Shown: piece after piece, positions 49,586-58,395 of the stretch | Numbering within the stretch: position 1 is the stretch's first letter | Layout of the letters: each line of letters begins with the position of its first letter | From: Clostridium sp. LS | GTDB taxonomy: Bacteria; Bacillota; Clostridia; Clostridiales; Clostridiaceae | Direction of reading: 5' to 3' | DNA: 64,000 bases | NCBI RefSeq assembly: GCF_002760435.1 | Contig: NZ_AUUU01000023.1 | Coordinates: forward strand, 1 to 64,000 | Translations under genes and position numbers: made by a program | The notes under the pieces: generated by a model | Seen by the model: the letters and a program-made list of their open reading frames with translations, nothing else | Told to the model about the DNA's origin: nothing | Databases searched by the model: none

Positions 49586-50965
49586 TTAAATCCAAGCACC
49601 ATTACTATCAAGATAATATTTACCTACATAAGTATCGTGTAACATCACACCATGTTCATTCATGTAATACCATTTTCCATCTACATCTTCTGCCCATCCT
49701 GTCTTCATCTCTCCATTTGTACCTAACAAATACCAACTTCCATCGCTATCTTTATACCATCCTTTCATAACATTTCCCTTTTCATCTATCATAATCCAAG
49801 ATTTATCTATTTTATTCCATCCATTGTTAACAACACCTTCTGTCATCTTAGAGTTAACTATACAATAAGTTGAATTTGCATCAAGTGATATTACTGTATA
49901 ATTTTGATTACTTTCACCTGTTACAGGCATATATAATCCTAATTCTTCAATAAATTTATATACTTTATCACCATTTTGGTTACTTATTTGTATCTTATCA
50001 TCAATTACTGAAGTATTTATAATTTTACTTTTAGTTCCATCTGCTTTATTAATATCACTAATCGTAATGTCAGAGCCATTTAACCCTTTAGTAGTACTAC
50101 TATCAACTATACTCCCACCAAGGGATTTAATAATTTTATCATTATTTCTACTAATTTCTACTTTGTTTGCTTCTGTATTAGAAGAACTTGTTGAAGCACT
50201 TGAACTCGAAGAGCTGCTTGAACTTGACGAACTACTATGATGTTTGCTCGAAGAACTTGATGAACTGCTAGTACCACTATTAGTAGTTAATGAATTATTA
50301 TCTTTCTTTACTAATGTATATATATCAGTATTCTTATCATTGATCCAATTATAATCTGGATAGGTTTCTTTCAAATATTCTTCAAATATCATCCACTGAG
50401 TCATAGACTTTTCATTATAAGTTGTTACTGAGTAATATTCTGAATTACCTTGATCATTAATAAGTTGGAATTTGCAACGAACTATTCCCCCCATTTGAAA
50501 ATATAATCTTTCATAATCCTCTTTTTCTAAATTTGCCATATGTATAACATCATAACGAGGTAACACATCTTCTGGATCATAATAACATTTAAATATACCC
50601 ACTGGACCAGCAATTGGTCCAATTGTGTTTACTAATTCATATTTAATGTTGCCTTTCTCAAATTGCGCTGAAATATCACAATAAGGTACTGGATGATTTA
50701 CCGCTATTAACTTTACTTCATAAACTCCATCTTCTTTTTTTTCTACTACTTCATACACATTATCATATTCATCTTTAACCTTTGTACCAATAACTTCATC
50801 TGTCACTACAATAGCAGCACCTGTAGTTGTTCCAGCATTTATTGAGTTGCTTAAATTTGTACCGGTAGTATTATCTTCCGCATATACTCCTATAGAATAT
50901 GATGCTGCAATTATTCCTGAAACTAATATTACTCCTAATATCTTTTTTGTTTTTTTACTAAACAT
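49586..50965 (-). CDS. Secreted protein with Ser/His-rich linker and C-terminal wall-binding repeats
   Basis: 459 residues. Signal peptide to about residue 29 (GVYAEDN). Residues 30-225 form an unrecognised domain (PVPYCDISAQFEKGN, YDPEDVLPRYDV). Residues 225-262 are a nearly pure serine linker broken by KHH, then a beta-rich segment, then three CW-binding repeats (NVMKGWYKDSDGSWYLLG, EMKTGWAEDVDGKWYYM). It looks like a wall-attached effector or adhesin with a flexible stalk. Confidence 0.82.
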   Translation of the reverse strand: MFSKKTKKILGVILVSGIIAASYSIGVYAEDNTTGTNLSNSINAGTTTGAAIVVTDEVIGTKVKDEYDNVYEVVEKKEDGVYEVKLIAVNHPVPYCDISAQFEKGNIKYELVNTIGPIAGPVGIFKCYYDPEDVLPRYDVIHMANLEKEDYERLYFQMGGIVRCKFQLINDQGNSEYYSVTTYNEKSMTQWMIFEEYLKETYPDYNWINDKNTDIYTLVKKDNNSLTTNSGTSSSSSSSSKHHSSSSSSSSSSSSSASTSSSNTEANKVEISRNNDKIIKSLGGSIVDSSTTKGLNGSDITISDINKADGTKSKIINTSVIDDKIQISNQNGDKVYKFIEELGLYMPVTGESNQNYTVISLDANSTYCIVNSKMTEGVVNNGWNKIDKSWIMIDEKGNVMKGWYKDSDGSWYLLGTNGEMKTGWAEDVDGKWYYMNEHGVMLHDTYVGKYYLDSNGAWI

Positions 50966-51038
50966 TTGCTTTTTCCCCCTAATAATAATTTTAAATTTTT
51001 TATCATTTTTTTATTACCTCATTGAATTACATATCTAA

Positions 51039-51905
51039 TTATTTAATTGAAACGGCTTCTTCTGTAGAATAAGGATAGATTCCTATGATAACCTTAACCT
51101 TATCCCTTATTTTATAATCTTCATCACTGATTTTTAACCTTTTCATATCTGTTAAACTCACACAAAAGTACTCATATTTATCATTGACTTTTACTGCAAC
51201 CACCATACTTTCATCATGCTTAATATCGATTAATACCACTTCCCCATCATATTCCCCTTGAATACTGCTTAAATTTTGCTTGTCCAGCACAGGTGTTGTT
51301 ATTATACGTAACATATCTTGATACGTAGCCATAGATAATTCTGGCACAAAGTATGAATTTTCTTTTGTGTCTTTTAAATACACATAGTTATCTTTAGTTG
51401 ACTTATCTCTAGTGTCTCCAACTCGTTCAGAAATTTTCTTATTATATTCATCCATACTCATTGGTTCTGCTCCATATTTAAACTCAGTTGGATCTTCATT
51501 ACTATCATCATCATTTTTATCTATATCTTTTATATCTATTCTAACTACATCTCCTAATTTTAAATCCTTACTTTCTGAAGTATCTAAATAACAAATCACA
51601 GTTTTTCCATCTTTTGATTTATCAAATCCTTCTACTTTAGAATGATTACCTTTATCTTCAGTAACCTTTCCAATAATGGGATTTTTAAATCCACCCTTTG
51701 TATTAGAATCAATCGCTTTTAAATAATTTTTTGATATAAGTTCAATATCTTCTCCATAATCTTTTTTTATTTCTATGTCATCATCTGCAGAAGCAGTTAC
51801 CTTACTATCTGTAGGACTTACAGTTTGTTTATCCTTAGAACCACATCCAATCATGCTAGTTACTAATAATGCTGATAATAATAGTAATATAATCTTACTT
51901 TTCAT
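51039..51905 (-). CDS. Lipoprotein of unknown function, 288 residues
   Basis: Lipobox SMIGCGSK at about residues 17-24, so anchored in the outer face of the membrane. After an acidic linker, two similar beta-rich parts are visible, each ending in LKLGDVVRIDI- or YKIRDKVKVIIGI-like strands, suggesting OB-fold-like duplication (inference). Start taken at 51905 (GAGGAAG site upstream); the frame extends to 51956. It lies downstream of another lipoprotein and is probably in the same transcript. Confidence 0.75.
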   Translation of the reverse strand: MKSKIILLLLSALLVTSMIGCGSKDKQTVSPTDSKVTASADDDIEIKKDYGEDIELISKNYLKAIDSNTKGGFKNPIIGKVTEDKGNHSKVEGFDKSKDGKTVICYLDTSESKDLKLGDVVRIDIKDIDKNDDDSNEDPTEFKYGAEPMSMDEYNKKISERVGDTRDKSTKDNYVYLKDTKENSYFVPELSMATYQDMLRIITTPVLDKQNLSSIQGEYDGEVVLIDIKHDESMVVAVKVNDKYEYFCVSLTDMKRLKISDEDYKIRDKVKVIIGIYPYSTEEAVSIK

Positions 51906-51956
51906 TTTCTCTTTCTTCCTCTCTACATCTAAATATATCTCTAAATATAATGGCAT

Positions 51957-52826
51957 TTAACTTATTCCAAATTTCTCTTTAGCCTTGCTAATATCATACT
52001 TAAAATACGTGTCAAATTTATCGGCTGGAACTGTTCCTGTTGATATTGCCATTATCTCGAAATCTTTATCGCTTAACTTGTCATCATTTTTTACACCATT
52101 TTTTATTTCATCACTAGGTGAGAAATAGAAGTCTAAAGCCAAATTTTTTTCAAAACTTTTTTTATCTTGAATTCCTTTTATTGTCACTTTTACTGTAGCA
52201 ACATCTGCGCCCGGTACAAAATTAAATCCTGTCACAAATGTTGGATAAGTAATATTTTTTACTTCAATTTTATTTTCTATTAAGTATTTTTGAAAAGTTT
52301 CTTTAGGATGCTTTTCGCTGAATTCTGTTGCTAGGATATAATCATTATTCTTTTCATTATTCCAAACATCAGATAAATATCCGTTAATTTTTTTAAGTAG
52401 TTTTTTGTTAACAAATTCATCTTGTCCATATGTCTGTTGATAAAATAAAGTATAGAGTCTAGTTATTCCTGATTCGAATAATTCAGGATATTTAGAATGC
52501 AAATCGGTAAGTTTGTATACTGTTTTAGGATCATATTCCAAGTTATATTTAGAAATTAATGATTTATTCACCTTATCATTAATATACAGATTGATGAAAT
52601 CAACGCTATTTTGTTCGAAGGAATCTTCTTGTGATAGTTTTGTTTTAATATAATTAGTAACTAATTTTTCTTCTGGTATAGTTGCAAATGCTTCTTCTTT
52701 TACTACCTCTACTGCAGTTTGTTGACTTGCATTTTCTCTATCTTTGCTTTCTACATTTCCACATCCTGCAACAGATAATACTAATGTACTAGCTAACAAA
52801 ATACTTATTATTTGCTTCTTTTTCAT
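51957..52826 (-). CDS. Lipoprotein of unknown function, 289 residues
   Basis: Lipobox SVAGCGNV around residues 18-25 after a short basic start. The mature part is rich in lysine and aromatic residues, with helices up to about 190 and a beta-rich end (VATVKVTIKGIQDK). I recognise no family. It forms a pair with the lipoprotein just downstream and lies between wall-binding proteins. Confidence 0.75.
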   Translation of the reverse strand: MKKKQIISILLASTLVLSVAGCGNVESKDRENASQQTAVEVVKEEAFATIPEEKLVTNYIKTKLSQEDSFEQNSVDFINLYINDKVNKSLISKYNLEYDPKTVYKLTDLHSKYPELFESGITRLYTLFYQQTYGQDEFVNKKLLKKINGYLSDVWNNEKNNDYILATEFSEKHPKETFQKYLIENKIEVKNITYPTFVTGFNFVPGADVATVKVTIKGIQDKKSFEKNLALDFYFSPSDEIKNGVKNDDKLSDKDFEIMAISTGTVPADKFDTYFKYDISKAKEKFGIS

Positions 52827-52867
52827 TATTATTTTCTCCCTTTAAATTATCTTTTTGTTTTGCTAAT

Positions 52868-53605
52868 CTAAATATTTTTTGTAAAAATCAACTCGTTTTC
52901 TTTTCCAAGTGAATAATTATCCTTATAAAATTCAACCGTAACCCCTCTGTATCTTGGCTTCCACTTGACAGCAATAACATATTCATGTCCCTTTTGTGCT
53001 ATTGCGGTAAATGTGTATGAATAATTAGTACAAGTTATAGAACTGGCTACTCCATTTAAAAGATCGTCACTTTTACCTTCTTCTTTTTTAGGTACAGTGC
53101 TTAGGCTTGCATCTAAAGTCCAAGGTCCTCCCGGAATCCACATCCATACCTCCGTTGTTGCTCCATCTCTAAAGATTTGTACATTATCATAATTTATAGC
53201 TAACGTTCCATGTCCGGGAGCTGTTCCAACAGGATCTATCTTATTGCTTTCCTCGACTGCCTTTCCACTATCATCTATCCACTGTCCACTAACATTCAAC
53301 TTATATCCATCAATCGTTGTATTACTTGCCATAACTCCATTAGAATACAAATAATACCAATTGCCAATATTGTCTTTAATCCAACCTGTAGCCATTGTCC
53401 CATCATCTTTAAAGTAATACCAATTCTGTCTGTTTAATTGTAACCATGTATTCTTATAAAAAGATCCATTATGACTATAATTCCAAGTTCCATCAGTATT
53501 TTGTATCCATCCTTCTTGGCTTGCAAATGCTGGCACCGATACAAATGCTGTTGTAAGTATAATTATTGTCACTCCTTTCGCTATTCCCATTAAAGTTTTA
53601 CTCAT
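52868..53605 (-). CDS. Secreted protein: wall-binding repeats plus C-terminal beta domain
   Basis: 245 residues. Signal peptide to about residue 28 (PAFASQ), then three binding repeats (GTWNYSHNGSFYKNTW, NWYYFKDDGTMATGW, NWYYLYSDGV-like) ending in TTIDGYKLNVSGQW, then a roughly 120-residue domain (125-245) with WMWIPGGPWTL and predicted beta strands. The repeats-first order is the reverse of the 459-residue protein. First gene of the secreted cluster. Confidence 0.83.
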   Translation of the reverse strand: MSKTLMGIAKGVTIIILTTAFVSVPAFASQEGWIQNTDGTWNYSHNGSFYKNTWLQLNRQNWYYFKDDGTMATGWIKDNIGNWYYLYSNGVMASNTTIDGYKLNVSGQWIDDSGKAVEESNKIDPVGTAPGHGTLAINYDNVQIFRDGATTEVWMWIPGGPWTLDASLSTVPKKEEGKSDDLLNGVASSITCTNYSYTFTAIAQKGHEYVIAVKWKPRYRGVTVEFYKDNYSLGKENELIFTKNI

Positions 53606-53755
53606 TATTATTTCCTCCTTGTTTAAATTTCTTGTTTTAAGTTTATTATGCCTTTTAATTTATTACCGTCTTACTGAAATAATCCATTAACATAAAATAT
53701 AAAAATTTCCAAATCCCATATTAATAGAACAAAATCTAAGTTATATTCACAAAAC

Positions 53756-53917
53756 TTATTCATTTTTATCTTCTTCTTTTGCTATGGTAGTATATTTAGT
53801 TAAGCACTTTTTGGTAAATACCATTCCTTTTAAAATGTCAAGAATCCGTTCTTGGCATTCTAATGGTACCTGCTTTACATTTATCATAATTTCATTCAAA
53901 ATATTTTCATCATTCAT
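53756..53917 (-). CDS. 53-residue protein of the early-left transcript of the switch
   Basis: MNDENILNEIMINVKQVP and on to ERILDILKGMVF. It is small and helical, not a recognisable helix-turn-helix. Start ATG at 53917 with AAAGGGA seven bases before; a longer frame to 54040 lacks this. It is divergent from the XRE repressor and driven by a perfect promoter bearing the shared operators. Confidence 0.65.
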   Translation of the reverse strand: MNDENILNEIMINVKQVPLECQERILDILKGMVFTKKCLTKYTTIAKEEDKNE

Positions 53918-53932
53918 AAAATCATCCCTTTC

Positions 53933-53998
53933 GTATTGTGAATACTTATTTTTGTATTGTAAATACATATTAGCACTCACCTTTTGTATTGTCAATGC
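53933..53998. promoter_or_regulatory. Operator cluster of the XRE switch
   Basis: GTATTGTGAATAC (53933), GTATTGTAAATAC (53954) and GTATTGTCAATGC (53986) share the dyad GTATT-N3-AATAC. A fourth, GTATTGTAAAGAC on the minus strand, is at 54026-54038 over the -35 of the repressor promoter. This is the layout of a lambda-like divergent switch. Confidence 0.85.
53967..53995 (-). promoter_or_regulatory. Leftward promoter of the switch
   Basis: TTGACA (53990-53995) and TAATAT (53967-53972) with a 17-base spacer, flanked by operators, reading toward the 53-residue gene. Confidence 0.85.
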
Positions 53999-54028
53999 AT
54001 TTATCTGTATTAAAAAAACTTTTTCGTC

Positions 54029-54057
54029 TTTACAATACAAAACATTTATGCTAATAT
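54029..54057 (+). promoter_or_regulatory. Promoter of the XRE repressor
   Basis: TTTACA (54029-54034) and TAATAT (54052-54057) with a 17-base spacer. The fourth operator overlaps the -35, suggesting autorepression. Confidence 0.8.
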
Positions 54058-54079
54058 ACAGATAAAGGTGGTGTTTAAA

Positions 54080-54430
54080 TTGACTTTAGGAGAAAGATTA
54101 AAAACCGCTCGTAAATCTAAAGGATTTACGCAAGATGGACTTGCCGAGAAAATTGGCACATCTAGAGGTGTAATTACTAACATAGAACATGATAAGACCG
54201 AAATGCCACAACATTTAATTATTAATGCACTATGTAATACTTTAGAAATTAGTCAAGAATGGCTACTTTATGGCACTGGAGAAATGAGTAACTCAGAATC
54301 CCTTAAAAGTTCTAATGTTTTATCTGAAATTTATTCAATTTCAAAGGATTTATCAATTGAAGAGCAGCGCTACATTCTTGATGTTATACAAACGTATAAG
54401 TGGCATTTTGATCAAAAAAAGAGGCAGTAA
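54080..54430 (+). CDS. XRE-family repressor (phage CI/Cro-type)
   Basis: About 116 residues: helix-turn-helix in LGERLKTARKSKGFTQDGLAEKIGTSRGVITNIE followed by a short C-terminal dimerisation region. There is no RecA-cleavable peptidase domain, so induction must work by other means (for example an ImmA-type protease, one of which lies 6 kb away). TTG at 54080 is preferred: AAAGGTGG precedes it by eight bases. The only rightward gene of the switch, ending at a clean terminator. Confidence 0.92.
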   Translation: MTLGERLKTARKSKGFTQDGLAEKIGTSRGVITNIEHDKTEMPQHLIINALCNTLEISQEWLLYGTGEMSNSESLKSSNVLSEIYSISKDLSIEEQRYILDVIQTYKWHFDQKKRQ

Positions 54431-54436
54431 CCCAAT

Positions 54437-54474
54437 GTCAATTGAAAGTGTATATACTTTCGATTGACTTTTTT
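54437..54474 (+). terminator. Terminator of the repressor gene
   Basis: GTCAATTGAAAGT and ACTTTCGATTGAC pair (one mismatch) and are followed by six Ts. Confidence 0.92.
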
Positions 54475-54712
54475 CTTTCCCATATTTTTTTGCATACAAA
54501 TAAGGCAGCGCCATATCTTTGTAAAAAAATTATATTAACATAAATTTATGCTACTATATATATAAAGCTAACTGCCGATTTGGTTTTGACTTTGCGATAA
54601 TCTTTTCTACTGTTTCATACGAAAAACCATTGTAATTAATTGAGCTTCACAACATTTTTCTAACTATTTGTCAAGCTTTTTCTAATATTTTAATAAAAAT
54701 TGTTATGATTAG

Positions 54713-54817
54713 CCCACAAAAAGGTAAAATCAAATTTCCGTTCCACAATATATAGGCTATTCACTAAGCGTATTTGTACATTATCTTGTGGGTTGAAAAT
54801 TATCTCATACCTTTTTG
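54713..54817. ncRNA. S-block copy 1, candidate structured RNA
   Basis: Outer arms CCCACAA / TTGTGGG, with AAAAGGTA / TACCTTTT flanking. It shares its 5' 35 bases (AGCCCACAAAAAGGTAAAATC type, then AAATTTCCG) and overall architecture with the block at 59897-60003. Strand is uncertain; the minus strand runs into a terminator only after 54838. Confidence 0.5.
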
Positions 54818-54837
54818 TTCTTTAATCATTGTTATAT

Positions 54838-54879
54838 AAAAAAAGAACAGGTATGTATTTTTAGACATACTCTGTTCCA
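54838..54879 (-). terminator. Minus-strand terminator in the gene-poor interval
   Basis: GAACAGAGTATGT and ACATACCTGTTC pair; on the minus strand seven Ts follow. It shows that something on the minus strand upstream (toward 56 kb) is transcribed, though no protein gene is close. Confidence 0.75.
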
Positions 54880-55471
54880 TAACTATAATGTTTATTTCTT
54901 AACTTAATGACATTGGGCAGTAACCATCTCTTTTTTTATTTGTATTTTTATTATGATAATATATTTAATTATTTAAATTGAGAATTTCTTGGATACATAA
55001 AAAAAGAATTCATTATTCTCCACAAATCTGATTATTATTTTCGATTTTCTTAAGTAAGATGCATATTACACAGCAATTTGAATTGATTAACCTTGAAAAT
55101 TTTGAATCGTAGCATTTATTAGCTGTTCCATATATAATTACATTTTCAAAAAATTATTATTGATAACTTTAACCTATTTCTCACCACATGGTGAATATTT
55201 TATTTTAAATGACTTTCAAAAAATTTTAAAATATTTTTTAATATTTCTCGATAAATCAAAAGTTTTTTCAAACTTTTTTAAATAATCAAGATTTTCAAAA
55301 AAGTTTTTAATATTTTTGAATCTTTTCTTAAAATATTATATAATTTTAAAATTAATTTAATTTCATATAAATTTTCATAATAATTCTAAAAAATTTATAA
55401 TTTTTTGGCTTTTTATTAAGTTATAGTTCTAATTAATAGTTATACAACGATTCTTAAATTATTAAGAATTA

Positions 55472-55504
55472 TTCTTATTTAGCAAACCCGTAATATATAA
55501 GAAA
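55472..55504. repeat. R-repeat copy A
   Basis: TTCTTATTTAGCAAACC...ATATAAGAAA; short hairpin with the R-family core. Confidence 0.65.
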
Positions 55505-55619
55505 ATATCTCTTTACTACCACAATAACATTATATTATTTTCTCTTATCAGACTTATTTTTTTCGATAAAACCTACTTTATTTGCAAAAAAGTCCAATTA
55601 TTTTCGATTTTTTGAAGTT

Positions 55620-55712
55620 AAACAGATATTTGGTAGTGGTTTGGAGGGAGCAACCTTGCAAATTGGGAGAGCATCCTTTATTGCGCTTCCTATAAGGAAA
55701 GCGTTTTTTGGT
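55620..55712 (+). ncRNA. Candidate plus-strand small RNA with terminator
   Basis: A GC-richer island in very AT-rich DNA (GGTAGTGGTTTGGAGGGAGC..., then GGGAGAGCATCC) ends in the stem CGCTTCC-TATA-GGAAAGCG with six Ts. No coding frame fits. A small RNA is inferred only from composition and terminator. Confidence 0.45.
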
Positions 55713-55732
55713 TTGCTTTTTAACTAATTTAT

Positions 55733-55765
55733 TTCTTATTTAGCAAACCATAAATATATAAGAAA
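55733..55765. repeat. R-repeat copy B
   Basis: TTCTTATTTAGCAAACCA...ATATAAGAAA, the same core as copy A. Confidence 0.65.
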
Positions 55766-55879
55766 TTACATCAATTATTTGTTTTTTTAGATGCATCTCT
55801 CAAATTATTTGATACTATTGTATATCGGCATTTAATTTTAATATGACGAAACCACCACCCATTAACTTCCACATCGTAC

Positions 55880-55940
55880 TTCTTGTTTACCAAATTATAA
55901 ATACATAAGAAAGCAAAAATCGGTTGCCTTTTTATGGATA
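55880..55940 (+). repeat. R-repeat copy C, long form
   Basis: TTCTTGTTTACCAAATTAT...ATAAGAAAGCAAAAATCGG then TTGCCTTTTTATGGATA. The long form adds a second small hairpin GCAA...TTGC followed by Ts. Confidence 0.7.
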
Positions 55941-56017
55941 TTGTTGTTTCCAATTCCCTTCAATCAGTATTTAATTATAAAAAACTTTTCCTATTAACAT
56001 TTCAGAAATTCTACTTT

Positions 56018-56078
56018 TTCTTATTTAGCAAACCAATGATAAATAAGATAGCAAACAGCGGTTGCCTTTTTATGGGTA
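56018..56078 (+). repeat. R-repeat copy D, long form
   Basis: TTCTTATTTAGCAAACCAAT, ATAAATAAGATAGCAAACAG, CGGTTGCCTTTTTATGGG. Closest match to copies C and F. Confidence 0.75.
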
Positions 56079-56131
56079 TTAAAATTATTTAAACGCAAAG
56101 TTTTATTATTAGTTATATGACCAGAAAATGC

Positions 56132-56325
56132 AAATGAGAGCATATCTTTATGCTCCCATTTACAATAAAATTATTATTAAATTTTCTAAAGAAGGCATTA
56201 TAGCTAAAACTATCTCTAAGCAGCCTTTTTATTTATCCTACATATTGATTCCTGCTTATAATAAGATTAACTACTATATTTATATTATTTATAAATCATC
56301 TATTGTTTTTCAAGTTCTTTTATTA
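56132..56325. repeat. M-module copy 1
   Basis: A hairpin (AATGAGAGCATA / TATGCTCCCATT, 56132-56161), a variable middle, CTTATAATAAGATTAACT (56255-56272) and a TATATTATTTATAAAT...TTTTTCAAGTT end. The same three blocks in the same order and spacing recur at 59677 and 60199. Confidence 0.65.
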
Positions 56326-56395
56326 ATTTCTTATATAATGCGGTAATCGATTCAACCATTGCTAATTTTTAGGTATTTAATTCGTCTATTTCACC

Positions 56396-56908
56396 TTAAC
56401 AGGTATGATATCTATGAATTTTTATATTTCCATTTGGTAAGACATATTTATCTACAATATCAAAATTACACTCTTCTTCCGGATTATTACATGCTTCCAT
56501 TCCAGAAGTTAAAAGTTGTTTTTTTCCTGTCATTTTTGCCTTTTCTAATGCTTTTTTATACTCCTCTGTACTTTTAATGTCACCTTTTTCTTTATTAATA
56601 AACATTTTTAATACTTTAGAATAACTTAATGGTTCCTTAACATTTGATTCTGCATCATACTTAAAATACTCTACTTCATGCTTAAAAGCATTTTCTTCTT
56701 TAAATTCATAAATTCCACTGCTTTCAATATTCCATTTATAACTATACCATATTGTTTTACTAGTTTTATTGTACTCAATTTCCTTTTGTAAAAATTCTCT
56801 TTTTAATTTATATTTAGGATCTTCTCCTATAATTTTAGCAACATATGCATTTCCTTTTCCATATCCATATAAGCTATTATTATAATCTAGTTTACTTCTC
56901 AACTCCAT
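56396..56908 (-). CDS. Hypothetical protein, 170 residues
   Basis: I do not recognise it. It is charged and helical (ELRSKLDYNNSLYGYGKGNAY start; KEKGDIKSTEEYKKALEKAKM helix) with four cysteines, two near the C terminus (ACNNPEEECNF) and a final HRYHTC. No signal peptide. Good codon bias and its own position between the M module and the helicase suggest it is real. It may belong to the replication or control functions of the element. Confidence 0.7.
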   Translation of the reverse strand: MELRSKLDYNNSLYGYGKGNAYVAKIIGEDPKYKLKREFLQKEIEYNKTSKTIWYSYKWNIESSGIYEFKEENAFKHEVEYFKYDAESNVKEPLSYSKVLKMFINKEKGDIKSTEEYKKALEKAKMTGKKQLLTSGMEACNNPEEECNFDIVDKYVLPNGNIKIHRYHTC

Positions 56909-57017
56909 GTTTTTTATTCCTCCAAACGTTCTTTCTTATTCAATGTATTTAAAATTTATTCTCCTATACTTAAAGTATATCTTGAAAAATATAAACCCAA
57001 CTTTTTTTATAACTACA

Positions 57018-57045
57018 AATAAGAACATATTTCTATGTCCCTATT
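57018..57045 (-). terminator. Hairpin after the DnaB-like helicase
   Basis: AATAGGGACATA / TATGTTCTTATT pair with mismatches. Its sequence and the following TTTAATTTTCCTAAGAAA match the M-module hairpin at 60199-60262, so the helicase 3' end shares that repeat. Confidence 0.6.
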
Positions 57046-57070
57046 CGAAAAAAATTATTATTTAATTTTC

Positions 57071-58366
57071 CTAAGAAATATATCCATATTTTTTATTAAG
57101 TTCAAGCAACGAACCATAAAATCTTTTTCTATCTTTATCAAAACTTAAGGTTACTGCAAAATCCTCTGTACCCTTAGGTCTATCTTTCATCATCTTTATA
57201 ATACAATCCCTATATTTAGAGTTCTTCTTTCTATCTTTACTAGTAATCCTACTTATAGAAAATACATAATCCGCCATATTAGTTATATCTCCAGTGCCTG
57301 CAATATCAAATTTAGATATTACTTTACTTCTTTCTTGTGGTTTCTTCGGATGTGCTACTAAGTAGACTAGAGCATTATATCTTGTTGCAAATTGCTTTAG
57401 TTGATTTACAAAAGTCTTCTGTGCTAAATACTCATTTTTATAACTTCCCTCTAAATCAATCTTCATCAGATTATCAATTATAAAAACTCTAACATCTTTA
57501 TGTTTTGCCAGTTTATCCATATCTCTTAACAATTGCTTTTCAGAACTTGTACTATTACTATCTGAGTAGATATATAATTTATCTTTAATCCATTGATCAA
57601 TTAACATATTACCTCTATCACTTAATTTTTTATATTTTTCTCCGCAAAACTCATCTTCATCGAAATCTTCTGAATTAGCAATTGTAGAATATACGCAACT
57701 TTTAAAATTAGAATTTGTAAGTTCTGGTGAATAAACAAATACTTTATATCCCTGACTCAAACTTTCTGCTATGCACATTTGATTTAAGAGCGTACTCTTT
57801 CCATTTCCATTATATCCAGTAATAACAACTAAACTTCCTGTTACAATACCGAGTATCTTATTATCTATATCTCTAAATCCTGTTCTTACCTTCTCTGCTT
57901 CATAAATACTGGTCATTTTTATTTTATCTAATGTAACAATATTATTTAAATTATCTATTCTTGCGTTAGATGTTTCTATAAAATCAATTGTTTCTTTTAA
58001 AAGCGAACCAATCTCTTCTGCTTTCGATGATTGTATCTGATTTGCTAGATCTTCACATTGTCTTTTAACGCTTAACTCCATCAACATCTTTATACATGAC
58101 TCTAAATTAAATATCTTAATGCTGTTATCTACTAAATTCTTTAAATAATTTTTATTAATATTCTTCAATGCAACGGTCACCAACCCTAAATCTATGCTCT
58201 TAAATTTAAAAAAAGCATCAATAATTCCTTGATAAATTTGCTTATGCTGTTTTTCAAAAAAATCATTCTGATTGACTCCAGAATCGATAATATATTCTAA
58301 ACTCTCTTTAGAACTAATACATTTTCCTAGAATATATTTCTCTATTTCTAAGTTATAACTATTCAT
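57071..58366 (-). CDS. DnaB-like replicative helicase
   Basis: 431 residues. A DnaB N-terminal helical domain (1-100: EKYILGKCISSKESLEYII) and a RecA-like ATPase with Walker A GYNGNGKST (about 184-192), Walker B VFIIDNLMKID, VYLVAHPKKPQ and GTGDITNMADYVFSI. It is somewhat shorter than chromosomal DnaB. It should unwind the element's DNA during replication. A winged-helix protein gene lies directly upstream (gap about 30 bases), a typical phage loader-helicase pair. Confidence 0.92.
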   Translation of the reverse strand: MNSYNLEIEKYILGKCISSKESLEYIIDSGVNQNDFFEKQHKQIYQGIIDAFFKFKSIDLGLVTVALKNINKNYLKNLVDNSIKIFNLESCIKMLMELSVKRQCEDLANQIQSSKAEEIGSLLKETIDFIETSNARIDNLNNIVTLDKIKMTSIYEAEKVRTGFRDIDNKILGIVTGSLVVITGYNGNGKSTLLNQMCIAESLSQGYKVFVYSPELTNSNFKSCVYSTIANSEDFDEDEFCGEKYKKLSDRGNMLIDQWIKDKLYIYSDSNSTSSEKQLLRDMDKLAKHKDVRVFIIDNLMKIDLEGSYKNEYLAQKTFVNQLKQFATRYNALVYLVAHPKKPQERSKVISKFDIAGTGDITNMADYVFSISRITSKDRKKNSKYRDCIIKMMKDRPKGTEDFAVTLSFDKDRKRFYGSLLELNKKYGYIS

Positions 58367-58395
58367 TAGTAATTCCTCCTTTAAAGTAATATAAT

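Larger units (their letters stand above)
54475..56395. other. Gene-poor AT-rich interval with repeat modules
   Basis: About 1.9 kb without a convincing gene. It holds the S1 structured block (54713-54817), a minus-strand terminator (54838-54879), an A+T tract of 85-90% (55200-55400), four R repeats, an M hairpin module (56132-56325) and a GC-richer island with a terminator (55620-55712). It probably carries small RNAs or replication-origin functions. Confidence 0.6.

Noticed and set aside
55771-55953. 60-codon minus-strand frame in the gene-poor interval
   Set aside because: It overlaps an R repeat, lacks a ribosome site and has unlikely composition; the R-repeat explanation is better.
54475-56395. 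CRISPR array as an explanation of the dispersed repeats
   Set aside because: Repeats are irregularly spaced, differ in length and sit in both gene-poor stretches; there is no constant repeat-spacer unit and no cas operon.
56128-56577. Two plus-strand frames of 72 codons
   Set aside because: They cross M-module hairpins or run antisense to the 170-residue gene, have no ribosome sites and are AT-driven.
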